Assembly (NCBI GenBank): GCA_030537155.1
Contig: JAUNOH010000008.1
Location: 1-64,000, forward strand
Direction of reading: 5' to 3'
From: Bacillota bacterium
Lineage (GTDB): Bacteria; Bacillota_I; Bacilli_A; RFN20; CAG-826
DNA: 64,000 nucleotides
Position 1 is the first letter of the stretch. Each line of letters starts with the position of its first letter. Both the position numbers and the translations under genes were made by a program. Below, piece by piece: positions 15,993-25,045 of this stretch. The notes below the pieces were generated by a model. The model was not told the DNA's origin. It saw only the letters and a list, made by a program, of their open reading frames with translations, and did not search any database.

Positions 15993-16823
15993 TTAGCGGT
16001 AATCCTTCCTGGCGTCGGCGACTACGTTGTTGTAGTTGGAGGCGATGAAGGAGGCAACCTTATCATCGAGCAGGGCGTTGGCTAGAACGTCGATCTTCGT
16101 CTTGTAGGTGGAGTCGTTGGCATACCTGGAGACGGATGCCGCGACCACGTTCGCGCGGAGGTCACGGACGTCGTTGCTCTCGACGGGGAGGTCGGGATCC
16201 GCGGAAATTTTGCCAGTTAAAGCGGTATTCGCGGGCAGGACGCCATAATCATAGTCGGGAAGCAAAGAGGCAAGGTTTTCCTCAGGAACGGCTCGGATAT
16301 TGGATGGCAGAGTATCCAGAGTAACCGAGGAATCGATAATTCCGTTTTCGGCCAGCAGGGTCAAAGCGCGGGAGGCGTTGGAGGAATCGGCGCAGATGCA
16401 ATAGGTCGCCGTGGTCTTCTTGCTCTCGAAATCGGCGGCCTCGGATTTGCCGGGGTAGATCCTCAAGGGCTCGAAGTGGACGGCAGCCACCGGGAAGACT
16501 TTGGTATAGACGTAGCTCTCGGAGAATTCGAGGGTGTCGTCATTGGCGTCGTATTGCTGGAGGTAGGGACGGTGCTGGAAGTAGTTGGCATCGTAATCGC
16601 CGTTATAGACACCATCGTTTTGGATGGTCCAGTCGAGGATGGTGACGTTGAGGGTATAGCCCTGCTCCTTGACCAAATCGGCCACCACTCCGTTCAGAAT
16701 CTCGGCATGGGGCGATTCGCTGGCGGCCACGGTGATGGTGGTCGCGGAGTCACCGCCGCAGGAGGCGAGTCCGCCGACGGCGAAGCAGAGGATGGGGAGG
16801 GCGAATAAGAGAGACTTTTTCAT
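15993..16823 (-). CDS. metQ: MetQ-like methionine-binding lipoprotein
   Basis: This 276-residue NlpA/MetQ-family lipoprotein is the substrate-binding part of a methionine ABC importer. The signal peptide ends in the lipobox LASC (Cys about 21). VAASESPHAEILNGVV is the family's N-terminal signature and YNGDYDANYFQHRPYL is the ligand-lobe signature. It overlaps metI by 4 bases, last in metN-metI-metQ. The T-box upstream of the operon supports methionine as substrate. Confidence 0.93.
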   Translation of the reverse strand: MKKSLLFALPILCFAVGGLASCGGDSATTITVAASESPHAEILNGVVADLVKEQGYTLNVTILDWTIQNDGVYNGDYDANYFQHRPYLQQYDANDDTLEFSESYVYTKVFPVAAVHFEPLRIYPGKSEAADFESKKTTATYCICADSSNASRALTLLAENGIIDSSVTLDTLPSNIRAVPEENLASLLPDYDYGVLPANTALTGKISADPDLPVESNDVRDLRANVVAASVSRYANDSTYKTKIDVLANALLDDKVASFIASNYNNVVADARKDYR

Positions 16824-17506
16824 TTTACTTTTTTCCTTTTATCGAGTTTTTTGGCCAAATACAGCCCAGCCTCCTGAATGAGGCTTACGATGATGATGAC
16901 GACTAATACCATCAACCAGAATTCCCAGCTGGAGGTGAAGTCCGCGGTGTTCCTCGTATAGAAGGAGTAAATGGCGGATATCAGGCCTCCGGCGCCCGTA
17001 TTGTAGGCGAAGGAAGTATAGCCGATGACGTTGACCAGGGTGACGGAGACCCCGATGACCAGGGTGCTCCTGGCCTCGGGTATCAATACCTTCCTGATGA
17101 TCTGGAAGTTTGTGGCACCCATCGATTTGATGGCCTCCACCTCGCCGGGGTCGACGTCTTGGAGCGATTGCTCGACCAGACGCGATACAAATCCGAGGGA
17201 GGAGAGGAAGAGGGGGATGATCATCGTGTACCACTTCCCGGAAGCAGTTCCGAAGATGCTTCTGGTAAGAGGAATCAGGATGACCAGCAATATCAGAGCC
17301 GGGACGCTCCTTAAGAAATTTACTACCAACCCGAGGACGGCGTTTACCGGTTTGTTGGGTTTTAAACCGCTGGCGGAGGTGAATTTGAGGATGATGCCTA
17401 TCGGAAGACCGAATAGGTAACTTATAGCCGTGGAGATGAAGGTCATCAGCAGGGTTTCGCCAATAACGGTCCCCCACTCTATGTTCGCCAATATCGGGGT
17501 GATCAT
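16820..17506 (-). CDS. metI: MetI-like methionine ABC permease
   Basis: This 228-residue permease has five or so transmembrane helices and the coupling-loop motif EAIKSMGATNFQIIRKVLIPEA of MetI-type permeases. It forms the channel with MetN and receives substrate from MetQ. It overlaps metN and metQ by 4 bases each. Confidence 0.93.
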   Translation of the reverse strand: MITPILANIEWGTVIGETLLMTFISTAISYLFGLPIGIILKFTSASGLKPNKPVNAVLGLVVNFLRSVPALILLVILIPLTRSIFGTASGKWYTMIIPLFLSSLGFVSRLVEQSLQDVDPGEVEAIKSMGATNFQIIRKVLIPEARSTLVIGVSVTLVNVIGYTSFAYNTGAGGLISAIYSFYTRNTADFTSSWEFWLMVLVVIIIVSLIQEAGLYLAKKLDKRKKVK

Positions 17507-18483
17507 GCGTCGACCTCCTCATATTTGACGCCCTTCAGCTCGAGGAAGCGGTAGAGCTTTTTGGCATCTTTCTCATCGCTCGGCTTCTGGATGATGGTGA
17601 CGCCGTAGGCCTTCCCCTCTTGGACCCTGGTGTCCGCATGGACTAGGGAGACGAGGATGCCGCAGGTGGAGACGATCTCGCTGATGAGGGGCTCATCGAC
17701 GTTCCCGTCGAAGCTGATCCTGACCAGTTTTTGATCGGATAATTTGGTGTGGACCCTATTGGTGTAGATGATCCGCTTGGTGGCCTCCGATTTTGGGGCG
17801 AGGAAGACTTCGTATGTCTCCCCCTGCTCCACGATCTTGGCCTTGTCGATGACGGCGACCTTGTTGCAGATTGACTCGATCGCGTTGATCTGGTGGGAGA
17901 TCATGACGATGGTGATGCCGTATTCCTTATTGAGGGATGATAGCAGCTCCAATATCTCCATCGTCGTCTCGGGATCGAGGGCGCTGGTCGCCTCGTCACA
18001 GAGAAGCACCTCCGGATCGAGGGCTAAGCTCCTGGCGATGGCTACCCTTTGCTGTTGTCCACCGGAGAGTTGGCTCGGGTAGGCCGAGGCGTAGTCGGCC
18101 AAGCCGACGCGGCTAAGGCAATCGAGGGCCTTCTGCTTCATTTCCTGCTTGGGATAGCCCTTTATCTCCAGGGCCAGCATGACGTTTTTTAAGACGTTGC
18201 TCTGCTGGAGGAGGTTGAAGGATTGGAAGATCATGGCAATCCGCATTCGGTCGCTCCGGGCGATGCGGACGTCGGGGGAGGATAACAATTTCCCCTGATA
18301 CCATATCTCCCCGGAATCGAAGGTCTCGAGGCCGTTTATGCAGCGCACCAGGGTACTTTTCCCGGCGCCGGAGATGCCAAGCACCCCGAAGATGTCGCCT
18401 TTCTCTATCTCCAAGCTGACGTCGTCCAGCACTTTCTTTTCGCCAAAGCTTTTGGATAAATGCGAGATAACGAGTTCAGCCAT
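17503..18483 (-). CDS. metN: MetN-like methionine ABC ATPase
   Basis: This 326-residue ATPase has Walker A GISGAGKST, signature LSGGQQQR, Walker B VLLCDEATSALD and a switch His in MISHQ. The last about 75 residues (VRISFDGNVDEPLISEIV onward) form a NIL domain, the methionine-sensing trans-inhibition domain of MetN. It is the first gene after the T-box leader, with a GGAAAGGAG ribosome site. Confidence 0.95.
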   Translation of the reverse strand: MAELVISHLSKSFGEKKVLDDVSLEIEKGDIFGVLGISGAGKSTLVRCINGLETFDSGEIWYQGKLLSSPDVRIARSDRMRIAMIFQSFNLLQQSNVLKNVMLALEIKGYPKQEMKQKALDCLSRVGLADYASAYPSQLSGGQQQRVAIARSLALDPEVLLCDEATSALDPETTMEILELLSSLNKEYGITIVMISHQINAIESICNKVAVIDKAKIVEQGETYEVFLAPKSEATKRIIYTNRVHTKLSDQKLVRISFDGNVDEPLISEIVSTCGILVSLVHADTRVQEGKAYGVTIIQKPSDEKDAKKLYRFLELKGVKYEEVDA

Positions 18484-18504
18484 ATTCTCCTTTCCGGGGA
18501 CTTA

Positions 18505-18790
18505 ATATAAAACGGTCCCGCCTCAGCCAAATAATTGACTTAAGGGCGAGACCGTACGGTTCGCGTTACCACCTTAATTCGCCATAGATGTCGCCATCTT
18601 GGCCTCAACGGGTGCCATCACACCCCTCGGCTGTCACGGGCCTGCCCGGAGAAAGCTACTATTTGATTCGCCTTCCCAGCTCCGGGGCCATGTTCGCCGT
18701 AACTTTCACCATCCCGCTTCCACCATCCGGGACTCGCTATCGGTTACTCGGAGCGGTTACTCCTCCCCATCGATGCTGTTCGGGAATAAT
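18505..18790 (-). promoter_or_regulatory. T-box leader (Met specifier) of metNIQ
   Basis: The minus-strand leader contains the T-box motif AAGGTGGTAACGCG (18562-18575), which pairs with the uncharged tRNA acceptor end. It is followed by a terminator stem ACGGTCTCGCC/GGCGGGACCGT and TTTTA. Upstream are Stem I elements (AGTAACC, GGATGGTG). A candidate specifier ATG lies at 18689-18691 in GCGAACATGGCC, which fits tRNA-Met. Uncharged tRNA-Met would favour the antiterminator and raise metNIQ expression. A plausible promoter (TTGATT, 16 bp, TATCAT) lies just upstream. Confidence 0.9.
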
Positions 18791-18965
18791 GATATTGATG
18801 GCTGAAAAACAATCAAGGGGGAAATTGTCTAAACCTGCCAAGAATAAGTATGTTCCCTTGAGAAACCGCGCGATTTCTAGTAAAAAAGGGCTTCGCTGTA
18901 ATTTGGCTATGTTAGTATCTCCTTGGAAAGGATCGCTGATATTGGCATATTAAAATCAGCCAAAT

Positions 18966-18995
18966 ATATTGCAAATTGTCATCTATATGCAATCA
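18966..18995 (+). promoter_or_regulatory. Inverted repeat ahead of RelBE-type module
   Basis: ATTGCA (18968-18973) and TGCAAT (18988-18993) form a spaced inverted repeat, with ATAT on the outer side of both arms, about 35 bp before the antitoxin ATG. It is a candidate antitoxin operator. Confidence 0.4.
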
Positions 18996-19028
18996 TATTG
19001 CCAAACATATTCATGGGAGAAAACTATC

Positions 19029-19334
19029 ATGGCAAAAACAGCGAGCGTATTCACCAGAGTCGATCCGAAGATTAAGCAGGAAGCCGAAGGCATCTTGGAA
19101 AATTTAGGGTTATCGATGTCAACTGCCATGGATATATTCCTTAGGCAAATCGTCATCAATAACGGCCTTCCTTTCGAGGTAAAGCTCCCCAGTCAGAAGC
19201 CCACCTGCCTAAACTCATTAACGGAAGAGGAATTCGACAAAGCGATGGAAGAAGGGATAAAGGAGGTCGAGGAAGGCAAGACAATCCCGCTTGATGAAGT
19301 CGTAGAAACGCTTAAAAAAGAAAGAGGTATATGA
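19029..19334 (+). CDS. RelB/DinJ-family antitoxin
   Basis: This 101-residue protein has an N-terminal ribbon-helix-helix of RelB/DinJ type (VFTRVDPKIKQEAEGILENLGLSMSTAMDIFLRQ, then GLPFEVKL) and an acidic C-terminal helix region that should bind the toxin. The ATG at 19029 follows GGGAGAAAA. Its stop overlaps the toxin ATG by 4 bases (ATGA). Confidence 0.9.
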   Translation: MAKTASVFTRVDPKIKQEAEGILENLGLSMSTAMDIFLRQIVINNGLPFEVKLPSQKPTCLNSLTEEEFDKAMEEGIKEVEEGKTIPLDEVVETLKKERGI

Positions 19335-19669
19335 GGTGGGGGATTAAGTTGACGCATAAGGCCAAATCTGATTTATATTCGATCCTCAATTACATCAGCT
19401 TTGAATTAAAAAGCCCCCAATCCGGCGCTTCCGTCACCAAAGACATACTCAGCATGATATATTCGCTGGGCCACATGCCAATGAGGCACAAAAAAGCCGA
19501 TAAAGACCCGTGGAACAGCATGGGAATTCGACGAGTATCTGTCAGAAACTACACTATTTTCTATTGGCCGATCGAAGATAGGAAAATGGTATATATTCTA
19601 CGGATCTTATATGCCGGGCGTGATTTCGAAAAACTATTAGAAGAGGCCGACATAAGTTTGGCAGTTTAA
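19331..19669 (+). CDS. RelE/ParE-family toxin
   Basis: This 112-residue protein has the RelE/ParE fold pattern: LTHKAKSDLYSILNYISFEL, then MGIRRVSVRNYTIFYWPIED, then VYILRILYAGRDFEKLL. RelE types cut mRNA at the ribosome while ParE types poison gyrase. The RVSVRNYTIFYWP strand and C-terminal YAGRDF are common to both, so the target is open. It follows directly on its antitoxin. Confidence 0.88.
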   Translation: MRWGIKLTHKAKSDLYSILNYISFELKSPQSGASVTKDILSMIYSLGHMPMRHKKADKDPWNSMGIRRVSVRNYTIFYWPIEDRKMVYILRILYAGRDFEKLLEEADISLAV

Positions 19670-19694
19670 GATAGCCGACCATCATTCAAGCCAC

Positions 19695-19728
19695 AAAAAA
19701 GGATGCCGTTCAACAGGCATCCCTTTCG
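19695..19728. terminator. Bidirectional terminator between relE and potD
   Basis: The GGATGCC/GGCATCC stem is flanked by A-rich and T-rich tracts on opposite sides. It could end both the toxin operon (+) and potABCD (-). Confidence 0.7.
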
Positions 19729-19729
19729 T

Positions 19730-21535
19730 TTATTTGGCTTTGTTTTTCCTCTCGCGCTTGACCACGTTGGTCTTATGGCGCTTATAGAGGTAGACGCCGG
19801 TCCCGGCCAATAGGAGACCAAGCAGGCAGCAGAGGAAGATTATCCCCCAGGTCGGGAGGCTATTCGACTTCACGTTCTCCCACATCGTGAGGACGTAACG
19901 GTTGTTGGAGCCGAAATCCTGCATGACGCAGAGCTCCCCCATCCCTTCCTGCTCTATCCTCGAGTTGTCGGGGTATTGGGTGACGAATTGGTTGTAGGTG
20001 GCCGCATCATCGCCCTCCGGGTCGTAGGTGTAATAGATATAAGGCGATTCATCGGGCGAGGTGGCGCCTTCGAAGGAGGAGGTCGGATCGTATCCTAATT
20101 CCCCGATGTATTCGGAGGAGGTCGAGGAGGAGAACATATAGCTTAAATCCAAGGTGGACCAGCCGAGTTCCTCGCCCTCGTTATATTCCTCCCAGCTTGA
20201 ATAGCCGGAATCTTCTCCCGGGGCGGCGTAGGTCGAGCCCTCCATGCCCTCGATGTAGACGTAATTGCCCTCATCGTCATAGACGAAGTCGTCGTTTTCC
20301 TCGTCGTATTGATACATCTCATACGTCCGGGGGTCATACCACTCAAGCATCGTCAGATGGACGTCGTCCCCGCCGATGAAGGAGGTGTAGCCGATATAGT
20401 TCATATTGGCCACCGCCACCGTGGGATCGGAGAGGAAGTCGAGGAAGGCTAGGGCACACTCCCTATTGTCCCCCGTGACGGAGGAGGGCATGCACCAGGC
20501 GTCGAACCAGATGTTCCCACCGCTTTCGGGGACGCTGTAATAGAGGGTCTCATCGTTTTCCTCGGCGGCCACCGAGATGGAGTAGACCGCATCACCGGAC
20601 CAGGCTAGGTTGATGCCGATCATCCCCTTGACGATGTCATCCTTCCCCGAGTCGACCTCGAAGCCGAAGACGTTGTCCTTTAGCTCCAAAAGGGCGTTTT
20701 GGACCTGGATGGTGGTCTCCTCGTCGCAGAGGTTGAAGATGGTTGATAACTGTTCCTCGCTATAACCGGAGGAGGCTAGATAGGCCGAGGGGTCCCCCTC
20801 ATTGAGGAAGGAATCCTCGTATAGCTTCATCATGCCGACCGAATAGGTGTCCCTCATCGAGTCCTTAATCGACATCTGGCCATGGTATTTGCTATCCCAG
20901 AGGACGCTCCAGGAGGAATTCATGTCGGAGATGACTTCGTCATAATCGACGCCGCACTCCTCGGATAATTTGGCGGGGTTATAGAGGATCCCGAGGGTCC
21001 CCCACATGTAGCCGACGGCATAATCGCCGACCCTTTGGGGCTCGGAATAGCCTTCGACATTGGCCTCCAATCCATCGAGGGTGTCCCGGAGGTACTCCGG
21101 GCAATACTCCTCATAGTTAGGCACCGATTCGGAGTAGTCCTCATCGGGGCTTTTTATGGGTTGGAGCATGGAGTTGGCCATCATCTTCTGGATGGTGTAG
21201 TCGGAGGCGCAGATGAGGTCGTACTGGGTTTTTCCGGTCTGAAGCCCCGAATACATCGTCTCGTTCGTGTCGTAGGTGTCATAGACGATGGAGACGCTTT
21301 TGCCGGTCAGCTCCTCATAATACTGCTCGAAGCCATCGAGGACGTCGTCGAACTCCTCGCCGTTGGAGAAGGTGAAGCTTTCGGCCTCACTCCCCTCATT
21401 CATGTAATCCTCGCAGTTGGTCATGCGGAGGACGATGTCCGCCCCGCTTCCCCCGGAGGAGGAGCAGCCGCTTAAAGCCGGGATGGCGAAGCCTAGGGAG
21501 AGGATGAGGGTATAGGCAAATTTGCTTTTCTTCAT
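19730..21535 (-). CDS. potD: PotD-like polyamine-binding lipoprotein with C-terminal TM
   Basis: This 601-residue lipoprotein (lipobox LSGC) binds spermidine/putrescine-like substrates for the PotABC importer. It has the family pattern: FEQYYEELTGKSVSIVYDTYDTNETMYSGL, GKTQYDLICASDYTIQKM, WGTLGILYNP, MIGINLAWSGDAVYS and GNIWFDAWCMPS. PotD is usually about 350 residues. Here a long acidic Tyr/Glu/Asp-rich extension (about 385-550) is followed by a hydrophobic helix (GIIFLCCLLGLLLAGTGVYLY) and a basic tail. The protein would be anchored at both ends. Confidence 0.9.
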   Translation of the reverse strand: MKKSKFAYTLILSLGFAIPALSGCSSSGGSGADIVLRMTNCEDYMNEGSEAESFTFSNGEEFDDVLDGFEQYYEELTGKSVSIVYDTYDTNETMYSGLQTGKTQYDLICASDYTIQKMMANSMLQPIKSPDEDYSESVPNYEEYCPEYLRDTLDGLEANVEGYSEPQRVGDYAVGYMWGTLGILYNPAKLSEECGVDYDEVISDMNSSWSVLWDSKYHGQMSIKDSMRDTYSVGMMKLYEDSFLNEGDPSAYLASSGYSEEQLSTIFNLCDEETTIQVQNALLELKDNVFGFEVDSGKDDIVKGMIGINLAWSGDAVYSISVAAEENDETLYYSVPESGGNIWFDAWCMPSSVTGDNRECALAFLDFLSDPTVAVANMNYIGYTSFIGGDDVHLTMLEWYDPRTYEMYQYDEENDDFVYDDEGNYVYIEGMEGSTYAAPGEDSGYSSWEEYNEGEELGWSTLDLSYMFSSSTSSEYIGELGYDPTSSFEGATSPDESPYIYYTYDPEGDDAATYNQFVTQYPDNSRIEQEGMGELCVMQDFGSNNRYVLTMWENVKSNSLPTWGIIFLCCLLGLLLAGTGVYLYKRHKTNVVKRERKNKAK

Positions 21536-21539
21536 TTTC

Positions 21540-22433
21540 TTACCTCCCGGGGCGCTTCTTGGCCTTCTTGGCCTGGAAGTTGGAATAGATGGTCATGCCG
21601 ATGACGATGGATAGCACGACTAGGAAGATGATGGTGGTCAAAGCCCGCATCTCGGTCGGGATCGGGCCTTTCTTGATCTTGGCCTGGACTAAGGTGGAGA
21701 GGGTCTCGATGGTGGCGTCCCCGCTCAATAAACCGGCCCCGCGGAGGAAGGCGGTGACGATAAAATCGTCCAGGGAGAGGGTGATGGCCAATAGGAAACC
21801 CGAGAAGGCACCAGGGAGGACCTCCGGGATGATGGCTTTCCTGACGGCCTGGCGCTGGGTGCAGCCTAAATCCAAAGCCGCCTCATAGAGAGCCGGGTCC
21901 ATCTGCTGGAGCTTCGGCTTGACGTTGAGGTAGACGAAGGGCAGGGAGAGGATCACATGCCCGATTAAGAGGGTCCAGAAGGAGAAGATATTGGCCCCGT
22001 TGAAGATGTAGGTCCCGATGAAGACGAACATGACGGTCAAGGAGAGGGCGATGACGATCTCGGCGTTGGCCACCTGGACCTGGGTGATGCCCTCCACCAT
22101 CATGCGGCGGCGCTTCTTCGAATAGTAGATGCCGATGGCCCCGGTGGTCCCGAGGATGACGGAGATAAGGGCCGAGCAGACGGCGATGATGAGGGTGTTG
22201 CCCAAGGCGACCATGATCTCCTCGGAGGAGAATAGATCCGCGTAAAGCTGGAAGGAGAAGCCGCTCCAGGTGCCAAGTTCAGTCGCCTCGGTGAAGGAGA
22301 AGGCGATCAGCACGAGGATGGGGACATACATCAAAATCAGGACGATCCAGATGAAGCTCTGACCGAGGATTTTGGCCCAAAGGGCCTTCTGGCGCAGCTT
22401 CTTTTCGTTATCCGTGTAAGTGCTCTTTACCAT
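21540..22433 (-). CDS. potC: PotC-like polyamine ABC permease
   Basis: This 297-residue permease has about six helices and the coupling motif EAALDLGCTQRQAVRKAIIPEVLPG. It pairs with PotB to form the polyamine channel. The ATG at 22431-22433 overlaps the potB stop by 7 bases, which supports this start over longer ones. Confidence 0.93.
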   Translation of the reverse strand: MVKSTYTDNEKKLRQKALWAKILGQSFIWIVLILMYVPILVLIAFSFTEATELGTWSGFSFQLYADLFSSEEIMVALGNTLIIAVCSALISVILGTTGAIGIYYSKKRRRMMVEGITQVQVANAEIVIALSLTVMFVFIGTYIFNGANIFSFWTLLIGHVILSLPFVYLNVKPKLQQMDPALYEAALDLGCTQRQAVRKAIIPEVLPGAFSGFLLAITLSLDDFIVTAFLRGAGLLSGDATIETLSTLVQAKIKKGPIPTEMRALTTIIFLVVLSIVIGMTIYSNFQAKKAKKRPGR

Positions 22434-23278
22434 AGGTTGGCCCTCCGTAGGTTGTTCTCCTGCTTGCCGAATTTGGCCGAGATGGCCATCGACAATCCGA
22501 GCAGGACGAGCATGATGAGGGCCATGAAGGAGCCCTCGTTCCACTGGGAGTTGGAGAAGTTGAGGTAGATGAAGTTGCCGAAGAGGGAGATCTTTCCTTC
22601 GGAAAGGGTATCCGAGATGACATAGCTCGAAATCGTCGGCATGAACACCATCTGGCTGGCCGCCACGATCCCGGGGATCGACTGGGGCAAGATGGAATGG
22701 AAGAAGGTCTGGACCTGGTTGCAGCCTAAGTCGCGGCTGGCCTCGATCTGGGCCTTATCCAATTTCAGCATCGTGGTGTAGAGGGGGAGGATGGTGAAAG
22801 GCAGGTAGTTATAGACCATGCCGATCATCGTGGCCAGATAGGGGTAGCTGCCTCCGGAGATGCCGAGCCAGGATAAGACGTCCCTGGTGGCCCCGGTGCG
22901 GAGGACGAAGTTGATCCACATCGGCATGATGAATAGCAAAACCAAAATCTTGTTCTTGTTGAATTTGCTATTGGCCAAAAGATAGGCGATCGGGTAGCCG
23001 ATCAATAGGCAGATGAGGGTATTTAATATCCCGATGAAGAGGGAGACCAACAAGACGTTGATCTTCGTCGGGGTGGTGAAGAAGCTCACCAGGGCGTCGA
23101 AGGAGAAGACCAAGGCCCCGTCATCATTCGTCTCCGTGAAGGCGTAGACGAGGATGATGAGGATCGGGATGATGGCGAAGATGAAGAGGAAGACGGCATA
23201 CGGGATACCGAGGTTGCTGCGCTTAAACGAGTATTTGTGATGGAAACGCAGCTTCCTTCCCTTTGGATTCTCGGCCAT
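22427..23278 (-). CDS. potB: PotB-like polyamine ABC permease
   Basis: This 283-residue permease carries the coupling motif EASRDLGCNQVQTFFHSILPQSIPG, six or so helices and a basic N-terminus. It lies 5 bases after potA and overlaps potC. The order potA-B-C-D is the classic one. Confidence 0.93.
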   Translation of the reverse strand: MAENPKGRKLRFHHKYSFKRSNLGIPYAVFLFIFAIIPILIILVYAFTETNDDGALVFSFDALVSFFTTPTKINVLLVSLFIGILNTLICLLIGYPIAYLLANSKFNKNKILVLLFIMPMWINFVLRTGATRDVLSWLGISGGSYPYLATMIGMVYNYLPFTILPLYTTMLKLDKAQIEASRDLGCNQVQTFFHSILPQSIPGIVAASQMVFMPTISSYVISDTLSEGKISLFGNFIYLNFSNSQWNEGSFMALIMLVLLGLSMAISAKFGKQENNLRRANLW

Positions 23279-23283
23279 CTCCC

Positions 23284-24789
23284 CTACTCCTTGAGGAAGC
23301 TATCCAAAGCCCCTTTGAGGCGGAGGCGGATGTCTTCCTTCTTGATTGAGACCGAGACGAGGTCGCCCTCATTCCAGGTGTATGGCGAGACGGCGACGAA
23401 GTCCTCCTCGTCGTCCGTGCGGACGATGTAACGCCAATGGTCGCCGACCCAGACGGCCCCGACGATGCTGCCCTGGCTTTGGCCGAGGGAGAGGTCGTCG
23501 CTCAATTCGATTTTATCGAGTCCGACCTCGGCCACCACTTCGGCGTCGTAGAGGTCGTATTTCTTATTTTCCTTGGGATCGACCAGATAGCCTTCCTCGT
23601 CGACGATGGAGCCGGGGATCAGCTGGGTGATGTCGCACTCGAAGGGATCCTCGCCGATGACGACGTTGTTGTTCTTGTCGATCCAAGCGTCCTGATATTG
23701 GTTGGTCGAGAAGTTCTTGTGCATGATTTGGATGTTCTCCTTCTCGATGGAGATGGAGACTAAGGAACCGACCTCGTGGTCTTTCGTGTCGCGGCACATG
23801 ACCTCGTTTTTCCCGACGTGGACGACGAATTCGTAATGGACGCCCTTGAAGATCTTCGAGGTGATCTTGCCATCGACGGTGCCTTTTCCCTTCTCGCCGA
23901 TGATGACATCCTCCGGGCGGACGACGACGTCGACCTTCTCGTTGAGCGGGAAATCATCGACCGCGGCCCAACTGGCCCCGATGAAGCGGACCTTCTTCTT
24001 GCCGACCATGGTGCCGTTATAGATGTTGGACTCGCCGATGAAGTCGGCCACGAAGGCGTTAACCGGCTCGTTATAGATATCCTCGGGGGAGCCGCTTTGC
24101 TGGATGATGCCATCGTTCATGACGACGATGGTGTCCGACATCGTGAGGGCCTCCTCCTGGTCGTGGGTGACGTAAAGGAAGGTGATGCCTAGTTTCTTAT
24201 GCATCTCCTTAAGTTCCAGTTGCATGTCCTTCCTCATCTTGTGGTCGAGGGCCGAAAGGGGCTCGTCCAAAAGAAGGACCTGGGGCTCGTTGACGATGGC
24301 CCGGGCGATGGCGACACGCTGCTGCTGGCCGCCGGAGAGGGTGGTGATGTCACGGTCCTCCATCTCGTCGAGATCGACGATGGCCAAGGCCTTCATGACC
24401 TTCTCATCGATTACTTTCGGGCTCAGATGGCGGTATTTGGTCCTCCCCTTAGCATCCGTATAGGGGATTTTCTTCAGCTTGAGCCCGAAGGCGACGTTGT
24501 CATAGACGTCGAGATGGGGGAAGAGGGCGTAATGCTGGAAGACGGTGTTGACCGGCCTCTTATTCGGCGGGAGCAAGGAGATGTCCTCGCCGTTTAGCAA
24601 TATCTTGCCCTTGGAGGGTAGTTCGAATCCGGCAATCATCCTCAAGGTAGTCGTCTTGCCACAGCCAGACGGACCCAGGATCGTAACGAATTCGCCCTTC
24701 TTGATGTCGAGATTGAAGTCCTCGACCACACTCGTGCCATCGAATTGCTTCTGCACATGCTGGAGTGAGATGATTGTGTTTTCTTCCAT
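23284..24789 (-). CDS. potA: PotA-like polyamine ABC ATPase, extended C-terminus
   Basis: This 501-residue ATPase has Walker A GPSGCGKTT, signature LSGGQQQR, Walker B VLLLDEPLSALD and switch VTHDQEEAL. PotA usually has about 370 residues. The C-terminus here contains a TOBE-like segment (VVVRPEDVIIG, SLVSISIEKENIQIM) and a second similar one at the end (GDLVSVSIKKEDIRLRL), so the regulatory region appears duplicated. The start at 24787-24789 follows GGAGGG, preferred over an upstream ATG. Confidence 0.93.
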   Translation of the reverse strand: MEENTIISLQHVQKQFDGTSVVEDFNLDIKKGEFVTILGPSGCGKTTTLRMIAGFELPSKGKILLNGEDISLLPPNKRPVNTVFQHYALFPHLDVYDNVAFGLKLKKIPYTDAKGRTKYRHLSPKVIDEKVMKALAIVDLDEMEDRDITTLSGGQQQRVAIARAIVNEPQVLLLDEPLSALDHKMRKDMQLELKEMHKKLGITFLYVTHDQEEALTMSDTIVVMNDGIIQQSGSPEDIYNEPVNAFVADFIGESNIYNGTMVGKKKVRFIGASWAAVDDFPLNEKVDVVVRPEDVIIGEKGKGTVDGKITSKIFKGVHYEFVVHVGKNEVMCRDTKDHEVGSLVSISIEKENIQIMHKNFSTNQYQDAWIDKNNNVVIGEDPFECDITQLIPGSIVDEEGYLVDPKENKKYDLYDAEVVAEVGLDKIELSDDLSLGQSQGSIVGAVWVGDHWRYIVRTDDEEDFVAVSPYTWNEGDLVSVSIKKEDIRLRLKGALDSFLKE

Positions 24790-25045
24790 GAGAGTCCCTC
24801 CTGCCAAAGATTGGCCCTGGAATTTTTACGGGGAAAATAATGGGGTCAATACCCCCCATTTGCAATAAAAATTTTCACCCCCCTCCCCCGGGGGTGGCCC
24901 ACCCCGGAAGACCCCCCGGGGGCAAAAGTTGGCTTTTCTTCGGCCTTATCGGGTTTTTTCCAACTTTTTTTTGAGCTAATAATTTTGGTCGAAAATTTTT
25001 GATTACCCCTATTTGTTTTCTATCTTAATCATTAGGGGTTTCAAC
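24790..25045 (-). promoter_or_regulatory. Long structured leader of potABCD
   Basis: About 250 non-coding bases precede potA. On the minus strand the order is: a weak promoter candidate (TTGAAA, TAGAAA); an inverted repeat built on CCCCTA/TAGGGG (25005-25039); a 9-bp stem AAAAGTTGG/CCAACTTTT (24924-24968); then a run of five G-tracts (24878-24917). No coding sequence is seen. It may be an attenuator or an unknown riboswitch for polyamine uptake. That role is inferred from position and structure only. Confidence 0.5.
24878..24917 (-). other. G-tract cluster (quadruplex-prone)
   Basis: On the minus strand, five G-runs of 6, 4, 3, 5 and 6 bases lie within 40 nt, separated by 6, 1, 8 and 1 bases. 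This could form an RNA G-quadruplex in the potA leader, competing with the hairpin GGGGT/ACCCC in the same stretch. Confidence 0.55.

Noticed and set aside
15663-16085. Open frame of 140 codons crossing the second tRNA-Arg
   Set aside because: It reads through a tRNA gene and the metNIQ terminator, so it cannot be a normal gene.
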